Both the position numbers and the translations under genes were made by a program. This document shows positions 10,175-21,374 of a stretch of DNA of 64,000 bases, one piece after another. Position 1 is the first letter of the stretch, and each line of letters opens with the position of its first letter. Origin of the DNA: Heterocephalus glaber (taxonomy: Eukaryota; Chordata; Mammalia; Rodentia; Bathyergidae); NCBI RefSeq assembly GCF_000247695.1, contig NW_004624801.1:2049735-2113734 (forward strand), given 5' to 3'. The notes under the pieces were generated by a model, which was not told the origin of the DNA, searched no databases, and saw nothing but the letters and a program-made list of their open reading frames with translations.

Positions 10175-13100
10175 CTTAAATCTAAGATCAATAGTCACGA
10201 GAAGAAAATTAACCTCTCTGTTAATTTTGTTTTTCTTTGTTGTAAAAGCTGGTAAACACCCAGACTGCTTTAGTAATTCTGATCCAGTCCTCATTCTTTA
10301 ACTTTGGGTCACAACTATGGAAAACCAGGCCTTATAAAAGCAATCAAGTGAAACTAACCTCTTCACTTTCTACTAGAAATAGTAACAGTAGCAGCAGCAT
10401 TTGAATTTGCAAAGGCATATCTAGGAAAATTTCTAAACCATCTGTCCCCTGAAAGAAGTGAATTTAAGTAAGGAAAGAAAAAAATTACACGATCAGAAAA
10501 TAATTACATACATGCCACTTTCAATAAGAGCAATTACTTCTTTTATTTAAAGATTTTACCTCTTTGCTTCAATCATCTATCATTTACCATAAACTGTAAC
10601 CAGGAACAATTCCATAATATTGAATTGTTTCCTTTGAGGCTTCAGCTTCATATAGAAAAGTAGAGCTTCTGCATTTATCTTAGATTTCAAATCAATGAAA
10701 CACATAACTGTTATTAGACATGATTTCATATTTTGGGACACAGGAAGTAATTACTTGATACAAGTGACAGTTTTAGCTGACTTTAGCAAGTTCACCTCCC
10801 TCAGTGGTCAAGCATTCATGGCTCAGAGCAAAATGAGTTTCAAAGCATCGAGACTGGACCATGGCAACAGATAATCAGCAGATGATATGGGAAAACATAT
10901 CCCCTTTAGATTTTTTTTTTCCTTCGAGATCTTGTCAAAGGATGATTGATAGGAGCAGAGCAGCTCTTCAAATGCCAGCCATTGCCTGAGGCACTTCCTA
11001 TAATCAAAGCACACACCCACCCAGAGCTAATGAGACATTAGATTAGTGTCAACTGATTGATTTACAGCAGCCTTCCCTCCGGTCCCCCTCCCTCCTCCAC
11101 CTCCCAGCACAGTGAGAATAGTGCTGATCCTGAGATGGTTCTCTCCACAGACAGGCAGATTATTCATGGAAGCTTCGGCAAGGAAACCTGCAGACAATGC
11201 AATGTGACTAAAAATCACCCTGAAGAACATTTCTGGGAGGAAAGTGACAGGGGGAGAGGGCTTGTGGATAAAAGAACAGAAAGAGGAAAAAAAACGAGAA
11301 TGAATCGTGTTTCTGAACGCAATGGAACTCCTCCGTCCAATTTGTTGAGTTAAGTTAGAAAGAGTGTTTGTGATGTTTGAAAGAAAATTATTTGCAATTT
11401 AACCTAGGAGAGTTCTGAGTACATTTGGCTACAATTTAGATACCATTTTTCAAAGCCCCCCTCCTCGACTTTATAAATATATGAGCAGGGAACATTTAAC
11501 CATTGTCTTAATGGATTAAGCAGAGACAAAGGACAAAGCTGCAAGGAGAAAATTAAAAATGAAATAGTTACAGCTGTTGGAACTGGCATTGGGCAGAGCG
11601 AGGTAAAAAGGATTTCTTTTCTCACAGGATAAGGGAAGGTTCAGAAAGCATCCAGACCTTGCAGAGTTTAGGCATGCCAGGCTACAAACCAGTAGGAGTG
11701 ATCTCCCCATTCCTTAGCAACTCCACAGCTCAGCTGTTGCTTACTCTGTAGAGGATCCCAAATAATTGTATTTCAACTAAAAAAAAAAGTGGACCCATTC
11801 CCAGAAGAGACCACCCACCGGAGTAGGGGGCACGCAGGGGCCAATTTTAGACTTTTCCTTTGCAGGTTAAAGGCCTTTTCCATTTGTCAGGACCAGCTAC
11901 TGCTGTACTTTGGGGTCAGAGTTGATCCAACACAAACACACCTCTGGAATTATTTCTGTGAATATGGGCTCTGAAGAAGTGCTATAATTGTAGCCGAAGC
12001 ATATAAAAAAGATAGTACTGGCCAAATGAACATTATTAGCCTCTTAATAAGGATATGTGCTTCTATCTCATGGATTCAGGAAGGCTAGACAAAAAACGAG
12101 AGGGTGTAGTTAATGGTTCAGAGGAAGAGACAAAGGACTAGCAGAGCAGCAGTAGGCAACCGACAGAATTGGCATTCCTATGAGTCATGATGCATTTGGA
12201 GCTCCTTATAGCTTTCAGAGCTGTATGTGTTGAATCTCTGATTTCCCACAGAAACTGTGGAAGGTAGATAAGGCCTGTGTCATTATCAATTCACAAGCTT
12301 AATGCTTTACCCATTACTGATGAAATCATGGCCCCCAATCCCCACCCGCTACCCCATGGGGATAGATCATGTCAGTGAACCAGCCTCAGATCTGAAGATT
12401 TCTGGTTTCTGCCTACTGGTCTTCCAGCATGTCATATTGCCTTCCCACCTCTGTGTGAATGGCACTTTGCATATACATATGGTCAGTGTTTTTCAAACTT
12501 GGACACCTCATCCATCTGCAAATATGCTAAGGCCAGGAGAGCTATAGCACTTAGCTTAATAAATGAACCAAATCACAAGTTGAAACTCTAGGAAGTCACT
12601 AGGGAGATTCTATAGGATTTAGAGGAGGAAATGTTGAACACTGAATCAAATATAGGAGTGATAAGTCAGAATTTTATTTTATTCAAGAATAATTTAATAA
12701 TTGAATTCCAACCAAAGCTGTAAAGATGCAGAGACATAGGCATTGAAAACTTACCACAGTCCCCTAAAATACGTCCTGAAGACTGACAGAAGTTTCCTAA
12801 AGATCAAGATGCAATCAGGCACCAGAGCAAAATTGAATGATTGTTTCATATTTCTTGTGTGTGGGCCTCTGCATTCTAACAACAGCTTTCCAAGGCTATC
12901 CAGGTTGAAATATGAAGCCACAAAAGACCAAGAGTAGGTAAAATCCGGACAATCTCAGTGGTGTCGCTGTTTTCCCCTGGCTTCCTAGTCTCCCCGTGGA
13001 GGCAGGAATTCAGAGAACAGGACTGGAGAGCCAAGAAGGGTGAGGCATAAGAGAGTCCTCCAAATGCCGATTCGGCAAATTTTAACTTTTTCAGCCATAA

Positions 13101-13650
13101 ACCTTTCAATACCTCAAAATAAATCCTTCAATTTTATATGGGAGTTTGGTTTCTGCAGCTGGAGATTTATGCAGTGTGCTGAGGCCAAGCGAAGAGAAGG
13201 GAACATAAACGATGTGACAGATAGCGTAAGGATGTTATTCAGCTTCTCACTAAGCATTGCTCACTTAGGAACTTTGCAAATGACATGCATAACCCCTCTT
13301 ACTAATTAGCTGCTAAAGCAGCTGATCTTCTGCCATGGATATGTCTCCAACTGCTGGCCCTCAGCTTTAGAATGCAGTCCACTTCCTTACTCCAGGGCTG
13401 GAGCTGAGAGACCCAGACCGGCAAAGCACCCCAGCTTCAGTGTGGCAGACTGACCTGAGGACTGTAGGCCTGACCTCCATGTGCCAAGTTATGTACCTTG
13501 CATGCTTGTGTGAAATGCAGTGCTGAAATAGAAGGTACTTGAGGAGCCAGCTGTATTCACTGAAAAGTTATTTGAGACATATCAACAGCATAAACAGCCA
13601 GCAGGTTTTGACAACAAGACAGAGCAGGAAAAAATAACATAAAATAAAAT
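10175..13650. other. Long repeat-poor unique block; candidate conserved non-coding sequence
   Basis: About 3.5 kb in which I recognise no SINE, LINE, LTR or gene, in contrast to the repeat density on either side. The 10,950-12,100 part is less AT-monotonous and rich in TAAT/ATTA-type homeodomain core sites. Exclusion of insertions can mark regulatory sequence, but no alignment could be run. Open frames in it are short and featureless. Confidence 0.4.
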
Positions 13651-13654
13651 ACCT

Positions 13655-14462
13655 ATCACTCTCTTGCCTTTATTGAAGTGTTTAAGAATATATTAATTAA
13701 TGCTGTCTGAAAGATTTTATCATTGATTGGATTATTGATTCTCTTGGTATTAAGGGTCTTGAGTTCTTTATATGGTCTAGATATTAATTTTTCAGAAGAG
13801 TAGCTAGCAAAGGTTTTTCTCCTTTTCCATAGGCTCTTTCTTTGCTTTGTCAATTGTTTCCTTTGCTGTATACATTTTTAATATAGAAACCATTGCATTT
13901 ATCAATTCTTTCTATTATTTCCTGAACTACAGGAGTCCTATTTAGGAAGTCTTTTCTTATGCCTACATCTTGCATTTTTTCCTAAATGTTTTCTTCTAGC
14001 AGCTTCGAGGTTTAAGATATTCTTCAATTCATTTTGAATTGATTTTTGTGCAGGATAAGAAATAGAGATTTAGTTTTAACTTACACATATATGTAGATAT
14101 CCAGTTTCCCAGAACCACTTGTTAAAGAGGTGGTCTTTTTACCAATGTATGTTTTTGGTCCCCCTGTCAAGAATCAGATGGCTGTAGCTCTGTGGCTTTG
14201 TTCCTGTGTCTTCTATTAGTCTGTGTATGTTTTTATGTCAGTTGTTTTCATCCTAATACCATGTGTTGTTTTTACTGTTGTTTTGTAGTATATCTTGAAT
14301 TTGTATACTGTCATGCTTCTGGCATTTGTCTTTTTGCCAGGATTGCTTTGTCCACTTTGGGACTTTTGTGTTTCCATATGAATTTCAGGATTCTTTCTAG
14401 TTCTGTGGAGGCTGTCATTGATATATTGAGAGACAGTGCATTGAATCTATGAATCATTTTCA
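13655..14462 (-). pseudogene. Decayed L1 ORF2 fragment, minus strand
   Basis: On the minus strand this matches the 3' part of LINE-1 ORF2 in order. Recognisable blocks read on the plus strand as inverse L1, for example TTCCATATGAATTTCAGGAT, AGTATATCTTGAATTTGTAT and TTTATATGGTCTAGATATTA. Both strands hold many stops, so no protein is made. No 3' UTR or A-tail is attached at 13655, so both ends are truncated. L1 ORF2p is the reverse transcriptase/endonuclease that also mobilises SINEs. Confidence 0.88.
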
Positions 14463-14464
14463 GT

Positions 14465-15430
14465 AAAATGGCCTACAGAGGCCATTCTTCTTCACGGTGG
14501 GCTCAACTCTTCCATGCCCACTCCCTGATGAAGGCCCTCTGTGTTAGCCATGCCTCCAAAACAAATCTCTACCTATGTCCCAGGGCTTTCTGAGGCATCC
14601 TTGAACTCTCAGTGGAGGTAGTTATGTCTCCATAGCTCCTGCACTCTGCATGCCTATAGAAAGAGTACCATGAAAATTCTGCCAAGACTCATAGCTGCTG
14701 CCTCCAGAGCAGTGATCTGACTTGAATCTGGGCCACCTGAGCCACAGGTGTGGTGGCTAAAACGTGCTGCACCAGAATGTGGGGTGCAGAGACTTGAAGC
14801 AGCCCTGGACAGAAAACCCCTATGTCCCATGGGCACCTTGGACACCTGATTCAAAACCCTCTACACTCAGAGCCTTGGCAGTCTGTGCCTATGATGGACA
14901 TGTCAGTCTCAAAGACCTGGAAAATGCTTTCTGGGTGACTCTCCCATGTACAGATAATTATCCCTGGCTTCTTTCTATTCCTAGTAATCTTATCTAATGT
15001 TCACTTGACCATATCCTTAGTTTTCCTCTCTTAAATATACTTTCTATTCATTATATAACCAGGCCAAGAATTTTCCAAACTCATACATCCCACTTCCCTT
15101 TTAATTCTAAACTTAGCCTTTAAAACATTTTTCTCTTCTTGCATTTTCCTATTAACTGATTAAAAGGAGCCCAGGCAGTACCCTGAACACCTTCTTCTTA
15201 GAGATACTTCTACAAAATATCCTAGTTAAGTGGTGTGAAGTTCTGCTTTCCACAAGGTCCCAGGGCATGGACATAACTCAGCCAAGTTCCTTGTCATTTT
15301 ATAACAAGAATGGCCTTTTCTCTGGTTTCCAGTATCTTGCTCCCCATTTCCATGGAAGACTGCATAAAACAGCCTTCTATGTCTACAATTCTACCTATAT
15401 TCTATTCACATTCATTTCCATACTTTTCAA
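14465..15430. mobile_element. Unassigned retroelement-like block
   Basis: This block is GC-richer than its flanks and begins directly where the L1 fragment ends. Its distal part (about 15265-15430: TCATTTTATAACAAGAATGG, TCCCCATTTCCATGGAAGAC, ATTCTATTCACATTCATTTC) recurs in diverged form at 21080-21240, so it is an interspersed family. The open frame at 14764-14997 is not recognised. An ERV or MaLR internal region is possible; I cannot confirm it. Confidence 0.45.
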
Positions 15431-15440
15431 AAAGAATGAT

Positions 15441-15538
15441 GGGCTAGAGATTTAGCTCAGTGGTTTGGCTGCCTGCCTCTCAAGCACAAGGTCCTGAGTT
15501 CAATCCTGGATACCAAAAAAAAAAAAAAAAAAAAAAAA
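15441..15538 (+). repeat. ID-type SINE (TCC subfamily)
   Basis: Begins GGGCTAGAGATTTAGCTCAG, B-box GTTCAATCCTGG, ends GATACC (not GGTACC), then an A-tail of about 25. It carries AAGGTCCTGAG. No clear target-site duplication. Confidence 0.92.
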
Positions 15539-15693
15539 GAGAACTAAGCTTTCCCTGCAGCTCTCCTCTTCTTCGGACACCTCACTGAATTGCTCTTAAC
15601 ATCCTGTTCACAGAAGTGTAAAATTTCTGTAGCATTCAATTCCAATTGTGCCAACCTCTATGCATTACCCATCTCCAAATGCACTTCCACATT

Positions 15694-15806
15694 TTTATTT
15701 TTATTTTTTATTTTTATTTATTTATTTATTTTGGTACCGTGGATCGAACTTAGGACCTTGGGCATCCGAGGCAGACGCCAGAACCACTGAGCTAAATCCC
15801 CAGCCC
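15694..15806 (-). repeat. ID-type SINE, minus strand, with (TTTA)n tail
   Basis: The tail is a T-rich (TTTA)n tract on the plus strand, followed by TTGGTACCGTGGATCGAACT and an end at CTAAATCCCCAGCCC. The target-site duplication is TTCCACATTTTTA on both sides. It is unusual in the middle (GGGCATCCGAGGCAGACGCC). Confidence 0.92.
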
Positions 15807-15887
15807 AAATTCCACATTTTTACATGTTTGTTATAGTCCTAGCATCCTACTTCTCTGGTCCCAAGTTCTGTCTTACTATATATTTCT

Positions 15888-16215
15888 GTGTGGCAGACAC
15901 AGAATTCTGGAGAGTGGGTAATTTATAAGGAATGTAATTGAGTCGTGGCTGTCAAGTCTAGCAAATCTGAAATGAAGGTACCACCAAGTTCAGTTACCTG
16001 GACAGGTCTGCATCCTGTAGAAAGGAGGAATGCTGTATTCTCACATGGTGGAAAGTAGAAAGGCAAGAAGTCTCAAGCTTCTTTTATAAGGACCTTAATC
16101 TCATTCAGAGAGAAGGAGACTTCACAGCCTAATCTCCTCATAAGGCCTCACGTATTAATATTACCACATTGGCCACTCCTGCACCTTGGAAGGTGCACAT
16201 TCAAACCCTATCAAA
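15888..16215 (-). mobile_element. MaLR (MST/MLT1-like) solo LTR, minus strand
   Basis: Inverted MaLR signature: GAGTGGGTAATTTATAAGG near the start, TTCTCACATGGTGGAAAG, TCATAAGGCCTCAC and a terminal GGTGCACATTCAAACCCTAT. MaLR LTRs have the same GTAATTTATAA element in their 3' portion. No internal region adjoins. Confidence 0.75.
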
Positions 16216-17280
16216 TGTCTTACATGAAAAGCATCCAAGTAGACATTTGAGAAGTGACCCCGCCTCCTTCACCCTCTCAACATTTTTTGAGCAACTTAAA
16301 GTAAAATGATAATTCTTTCGAAAGTAACAACCTATGCCTAAGAAAGAGAAAACGTAATCTGCCTAACATTATCAAGAGAGATTCAAGATAATTATTATCC
16401 ATGAGTACCATGGAAGTTTCCAGTGCACATGAGAGAAGTCTGGAGTGTATTAACGATGACGGGATTATTATAATTGGCATTGTATGTAATTTTAATTTGA
16501 CCAAAGCTTTACATATTTGAGTTCCACTTCTGGCCATGATAAAATAAAAAGGATTATATGTATCCTCCTACACAAAGCAATTTTAACAATTAGGACAAAA
16601 TTGCATGAGTATTTTAGATGGATATCCCAGAACAGTTTTTCTCTTCTGTAAAACCATTTGAGAGTAGAGACCGAGAACCATTGCTATGATGACAGTAGCC
16701 ATCTACAGGAAGTGTGGCATCCAGTGCCTTGAGTCCTTATGCTACACGCTGTGCTACCATCAGGAGTTGTGTATGTGGCTACTGTATATGTGCTAATCAG
16801 TCTACACATTTTCTTTAATTCAATTCAAAGGAAAATTTCTTCTAAAAGTTATGAATCATTGGCATTTCAATGTAACAAGCTGAGATCTGGCAACAAAGAA
16901 ATTTTTCAGAGGAAGGACACACGGTCCAAGTGACTCTCTTAATTACCTGCACCAATCCAATTAATTTGTGGTAGATTTCAAGCTGAAACAAAGGCCCAGG
17001 AATGAGGCTGGCTGATCCAACCCAGCCAGAAGAGTCTATGGTGCCTCTCCCTCAACCGTTCCAGGAACTAGAGACAATAAGATGTAGCTGAGCCCTTGGG
17101 GTCTTGGCAGCTAGAAGATGAGGAGCAGAGCAGAAGCTCTGCCAGGGCTCATATCAGTGTGGAAAATCACATCTCAGCTCACTCCAGTCAAGAACTCTTA
17201 CGAATAGAGGGCCAGACAACAAAACATTAGATAAAAGTGAAATTTTAAAAAAATGGTCCTTAAGGATGAATCTGAACGTC
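16216..17280. other. Unique non-coding sequence
   Basis: No gene or clear repeat recognised between two inverted MaLR LTRs. Both LTRs are on the minus strand, but the DNA between shows no gag/pol-like frame, so they are more likely independent solo LTRs than one provirus. Confidence 0.5.
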
Positions 17281-17283
17281 TGT

Positions 17284-17625
17284 CTTAGTTCCTATTCCAC
17301 TTCTGCAACGATCCCACAGATTGAGCAATTTATGACAAATAGAGGTTTATTTAGCTCCAAGCTCTGCAGCCGGAGAGGATGGTGCTGGCATGTAGTGAGT
17401 CTTTCTTGCCAACTGCACCACAGCGTGATGGAGGGCATGTGCCGGCTCAAGTCTTTCCTCCTTTCTTACAAGACCATTAATGCCATCCTGGGGGCCACAC
17501 CCTCCTGGCTTCATCTACTCATAATTAGCCCCTAAAGGTCCATCTCCAAACCATTAAGATGTGAATGTGAGGATCAAGTTCCCAGCACGTGAACTTTGGG
17601 GACACATGTTCAAACCATAGCAGTA
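17284..17625 (-). mobile_element. MaLR solo LTR, minus strand
   Basis: Inverted MaLR features: TGTCTTAGTTCCTATTCC at the left, AGAGGTTTATTTAGCTCC, GCTCTGCAGCCGGAG, GGGGCCACACCCTCCTGG and a right end TGTTCAAACCATAGCAG. The AGGTTTATTT block is the reverse of the LTR polyadenylation region. Confidence 0.78.
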
Positions 17626-17629
17626 TCTA

Positions 17630-18170
17630 CATCAAATGGTCGCCAAAACACAGAGACTCTGCAGAGGTCTTTCATCATCTCCTGATAGTATGCAGCTCTT
17701 TCTGTCTTCATAAGTCATCGCCGAGGAGTGCTAAACCGGGTCTTGGGTGAAGAATGCTTCATCAACCGGGAGACGTTGGCCCGTCGTCTCTGTGAGTGTG
17801 TCTGCTCTCTCCCACACTGATCTGCTGGCCACAGCCACATCCATCACACGTGGCATCCAGTTTAGATCAGGTCTGAGCTTGCTTTATGAGACGTTCTGGT
17901 TTGCACTGTTCCTACTCTGCAACTAATCAATGCTGGGTAATAAACTAATGCCTAAGTAGAAAATAGATGGAAACCCAGATGATATGTTTAATAAGGATGC
18001 CGAGAAGCATAACCTCTCTTAGTTTCAACACCTGCAAATTAGCCCTAAGGTCATTTTCTATGCCTGAAACCCTATATCTCTGGGTTAAAGCAAAGAAATC
18101 TAAATATATGCCAAAGTACATGGACAGATAATTAAATCATTACTAGACATTGGCTAAGAAAATAGAATTA
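17630..18170. other. Unique sequence with a local CpG-richer patch
   Basis: No gene recognised. About 17715-17800 holds several CpGs (ATCGCCGAGG, AACCGGG twice, GACGTTGGCCCGTCGTC), unusual in this AT-rich window. It may be a small conserved or formerly unmethylated patch, or a GC-rich old repeat. Confidence 0.4.
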
Positions 18171-18172
18171 AC

Positions 18173-18259
18173 TTTTCTTTCTTTTTGTACCTGGTATTGA
18201 ACTTGGGACCTCGCGCTTGAGAGGCAGGCACCGGAACCACTGAACTAAATCCCCAGCCC
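18173..18259 (-). repeat. ID-type SINE, minus strand
   Basis: GTACCTGGTATTGAACTTGG to GAACTAAATCCCCAGCCC on the plus strand. The A-box is mutated (GAACTAAA for GAGCTAAA). Flanks AGAATTAAC and AGAATTATC suggest an imperfect target-site duplication. Confidence 0.9.
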
Positions 18260-18449
18260 TAGAATTATCTTTATTCTAAATCTTTCCAAGGGAACAAAGT
18301 TCCAAATGATTTTTACATAAAAATGAGAAAATAGAAACCTCACTCACAGACCAATTGGAAGGAATCTAGTTGATAGTAAAAGAATTGGGATAGTCCAGGG
18401 CACTAGGAATCCTAGGAGGAATGAAAGCATATCAAGGAAATGAACAGGA

Positions 18450-18622
18450 AGATGGGCATGATGGTGCATGCTTCTAATCCCAGCATTCTGGGAGGCTGAG
18501 GCAGGAGGATCACAAATTTGGGTCTAGCCATGGCAACTTAGAGACTCAGTGAGACCCCGTTTCCAAATAAAAAATAAAAATGTAGCTAAATGTGAAGGCC
18601 CTAGGTTCAATCCCCAGCAATG
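18450..18622 (+). repeat. B1-dID dimeric SINE
   Basis: The left half is a 7SL-derived B1 monomer: GATGGTGCATGCTTCTAATC, CCAGCATTCTGGGAGGCTGA, GGCAGGAGGATCAC. The right half is ID-like: AATGTAGCTAAATGTGAAGG, then AGGTTCAATCCCCAGCAA. The two halves are joined by an A-rich linker. This fused SINE supports rodent origin. Confidence 0.88.
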
Positions 18623-18630
18623 ATAGTTAA

Positions 18631-18667
18631 TAGACAGACAGATAGACAGACAGACAGACAGACAGAC
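18631..18667. repeat. (GACA)n microsatellite
   Basis: About nine units of GACA with one GATA variant, at the 3' tail of the B1-dID SINE. Microsatellites often grow from SINE tails. Confidence 0.95.
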
Positions 18668-18669
18668 CA

Positions 18670-18895
18670 CCATCCAAGTCCTACTTTACTTATTTCACAA
18701 TTTTACAAACTACCTGCTATAGGGAAAAGTTCATGGTCAACACTTGCAGAGGAGCAAAAGCCCTAAGTTACCCATCCTCAAACTAATCTCAGCAAACATC
18801 TGAGTAAAATTTATAAAAGTCACCATCACTGAAAGTCCTTCAGGAGTGGTGATATGCACAGATTCAGGCCATGGCCTCAGTCAAATATAGGGTCA
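18670..18895. other. Unique non-coding sequence
   Basis: Short unique stretch between two SINEs; nothing recognised. Confidence 0.5.
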
Positions 18896-18897
18896 CT

Positions 18898-18985
18898 GGG
18901 CTGGGGATTTAGCTCAGTGGCACTGAGCCTTCTTGAAAGTGCAAGGTCCTGAGTTTGATCTCCAGTACCAAAAAAAAACAAAACA
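18898..18985 (+). repeat. ID-type SINE (TCC subfamily) abutting the assembly gap
   Basis: GGGCTGGGGATTTAGCTCAG to GTTTGATCTCCAGTACC plus A-tail. The sequence breaks into N a few bases after the tail, so the downstream target-site copy cannot be seen. Confidence 0.92.
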
Positions 18986-18987
18986 GT

Positions 18988-19087
18988 NNNNNNNNNNNNN
19001 NNNNNNNNNNNNNNNNNNNNNNNNNNNNNNNNNNNNNNNNNNNNNNNNNNNNNNNNNNNNNNNNNNNNNNNNNNNNNNNNNNNNNNN
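18988..19087. other. Assembly gap of 100 N
   Basis: Exactly 100 consecutive N. The round number is the usual placeholder for a gap of unknown size, so real length here is unknown. Frames that run through it are artefacts. Confidence 0.99.
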
Positions 19088-19089
19088 GC

Positions 19090-19650
19090 CACCACTCCAA
19101 GCCTTAGAGAAAATGTCCCTGAACTGGATACCTTGCATTTGACAGGTCAGGATATTATGAGAAATAACATAGGATTTACTGGAGAAAAGCCACAGATTAG
19201 GAAAACTGATGGAGTATCTCAAAACAAATAAATAAGACAACTAACTGCACATCTGAGTTGGGGTGCCTAACAATGCCGAAGTGCTTGCTAGTTCCTAATA
19301 GATTCACAGTTTGGTGATTAACTAGCAAACCAACAAGAACAATGACCAACAAACACAAAGCAGATTGGTGCTTGATAGTGAAAAAGGCTTAGAGTGGCAT
19401 GGAATCTAGAAGAGGGCCCCAGGAAGGCTGCGTCTGAGGTGAGGCTTAGGACAATGGGACTTAGGCAGATCTGGAGAGGGGGCAGTAGGTGACTGATCCA
19501 GAGGGATGGGGTAGACCAGGTTGCCTGGAGGGCATGGGGTGAGACGTGAAGAGGTGATGGGTATAGCCGAGAGCCAGAGGCCAGCTTGCACAAGTCTTCC
19601 TTATGAGGAGCTGCTTGCTAAGCAGTTCGTGTTGCACACATCCGCATTTG
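19090..19650. other. Unique sequence, GC-richer at 19380-19600
   Basis: No gene recognised. Overlapping frames of 60-90 codons on both strands at 19318-19742 follow from composition and stop scarcity rather than coding. Confidence 0.45.
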
Positions 19651-19654
19651 TACA

Positions 19655-20010
19655 TACATCCCCACCTTCTTCCAGAAGGGATTTAAAGTGGCTGTTGCCA
19701 CAGAGCTTGGATTGTATTATGAATGCAATTGAGTGTAATTGAAGGATTTTAAGCAGGGAATGGCATGCTCAGGCATGCATTTAAGAAAGATTATTCAGGC
19801 CATGTACAAAATGAATTGCAAGGAGGGCAGAGAAAGGGACAAGACCTCAAGCAGTTAAGGCTGAATAGAAGCAATTACAATAATCCAAAGGAAAAATGAT
19901 GCTGGACTGAACTAACGCAATGGCCCCAAGAATGGAGAGGACTGGATAGATTGGTGATATGTGTAAGATTGGGCAGAAGGGACCAAGAGACACTTAATGC
20001 TACGGGAATA
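19655..20010 (+). repeat. Ancient interspersed repeat, family unassigned
   Basis: Contains TTGAAGGATTTTAAGCAGGG, AATGGCATGCTC, AAGATTATTCAGGCC and AATTACAATAATCCAAAGG in the order seen in a widespread ancient mammalian repeat. Related parts appear at 5415-5640 and 60255-60850. I recognise the pattern but not the family name. Confidence 0.5.
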
Positions 20011-20199
20011 AACCGAGCAGAAAGTGATTACTCCGGAAGTGTGCCTTGATCAGGAATTTGAGTACTAGAGACCATTGATGTAGACAATTGGCCTGATATT
20101 AGAGAGTATTCATAATGTGGAAATATACAATTTCAAGTACTGTGAGTTGACTTTGAATTTCCATTGGAATCCTCTCTGAGTTTCTTTTAAACATAACCT

Positions 20200-20356
20200 T
20201 GTTTCTTTCAAAGCAAACTTCTGCCATGTCCTTCCACCATGTTGTTTCTACTTTGGAGGCAGCCAGCCATGGACTAAAACCATGAGGCAAAATAAACCTT
20301 TCTTCCTTTAAATTGTGGGTATTTTGTCCCTGTGTTGGGAAAGACGGCTAATGCAC
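20200..20356 (+). mobile_element. MaLR LTR 3' fragment
   Basis: CTGCCATGTCCTTCCACCAT, CAGCCATGGACTAAAACCAT and GAGGCAAAATAAACCTTTCT match the 3' part of a MaLR LTR, with an AATAAA polyadenylation signal, then GGCTAATGCACA at the end. The 5' part is missing or unrecognisable. Confidence 0.72.
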
Positions 20357-20359
20357 ACC

Positions 20360-21075
20360 TGTAACAATTAAAGATTGCATCCTGATTACACTGAGAAGCA
20401 GCCCAAGGTTCTGTGTAGAAAAAAAATGGAGAGGAATGAAGACAGTAAGAGCTACGTAGGTGATGGAATCTATAATGCTTGGCCATTGTTGTGAGACAGT
20501 CTCCCCTTCAGCTTTGCAGGATCATCAGCTCTGTGAAGTAGACACTGGGCCAGATGGAACCAAAATAGGAAGCCCTGCCCTTTAAAACTGAGGGAGAATA
20601 AGTTTAATCCCATCCCCAGCCCTTTGGTAGTGGTGGTGGCAGCTCTGACAATCTGAATTGCCTGCAGTGTCAGTCCACTGAAAGGACAATTTGAAGCCAG
20701 GCTTCTCTATGCGCCTGTCCTGTAGGATGCTAGGTATGGCAGAGCCTCCCTTGACTCTATCCCACTTTCTGTCCCCTTCAGTTCAGACTACAGTGTGTCT
20801 TTTCATAGAGTCTCATCTCTGCTGAAATGGCCAATTACATCTATGGTTCAGATCTGCAATGAACATCCCTCATTTTTAAAAAAAATATGGATAGTTTCCC
20901 AAATTTTCAAGTTCCAGCTCTTTTATGTCTAATGATTCCTTCAATTTATCTCTCATTTCACATTTTACTCTAAGTGATGAAGAAAAAACAAGTCCCTCCT
21001 TCAACATTTTGCTTAAATATGGCCTCAACTAAATAACCAATTTCATTTCTGCAAGATCCATTTTCCACAAAACAT
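20360..21075. other. Unique non-coding sequence
   Basis: No gene or clear repeat recognised. Confidence 0.5.
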
Positions 21076-21079
21076 GAGA

Positions 21080-21370
21080 ACACAATTTAGCCCAGTTCAT
21101 TGCCACTGTATAACAAGGATCAACTTTCCACCAGTTTCCAATGAAAAGTCCCTTATTTCCCTCCGAGATCTCGCGAGAATAGCCAATAACATTCATATTT
21201 CTACTAACATCTCATTCATGATGATATATGCACTCTCTAAGATGACAGAGAACTCCTCTTTTCTTTCCAAGACTTCGACTTTAGTGGTTTTAAGGAAGCC
21301 ACACTGCCACCAAATGAAATGCCATATAAGAGGGATTCTTTCAAAGTCCATAGTAGCTTGAACTGTCAAA
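21080..21370 (+). repeat. Interspersed repeat related to 15265-15430
   Basis: GTTCATTGCCACTGTATAAC, AAGGATCAACTTTCCACCAG, TTATTTCCCTCCGAGATC and AACATTCATATTTCTACTAA align in order with the 15265-15430 segment at clearly below-identity similarity. Family not identified. Confidence 0.5.
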
Positions 21371-21374
21371 ATCT

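Noticed and set aside
15888..17625. A provirus bounded by two minus-strand MaLR LTRs
   Set aside because: The DNA between shows no gag/pol-like frames and the two LTRs look like different, diverged copies.
18877..19240. Open frames running through the N gap
   Set aside because: They consist largely of undefined residues and part of a SINE; artefacts.
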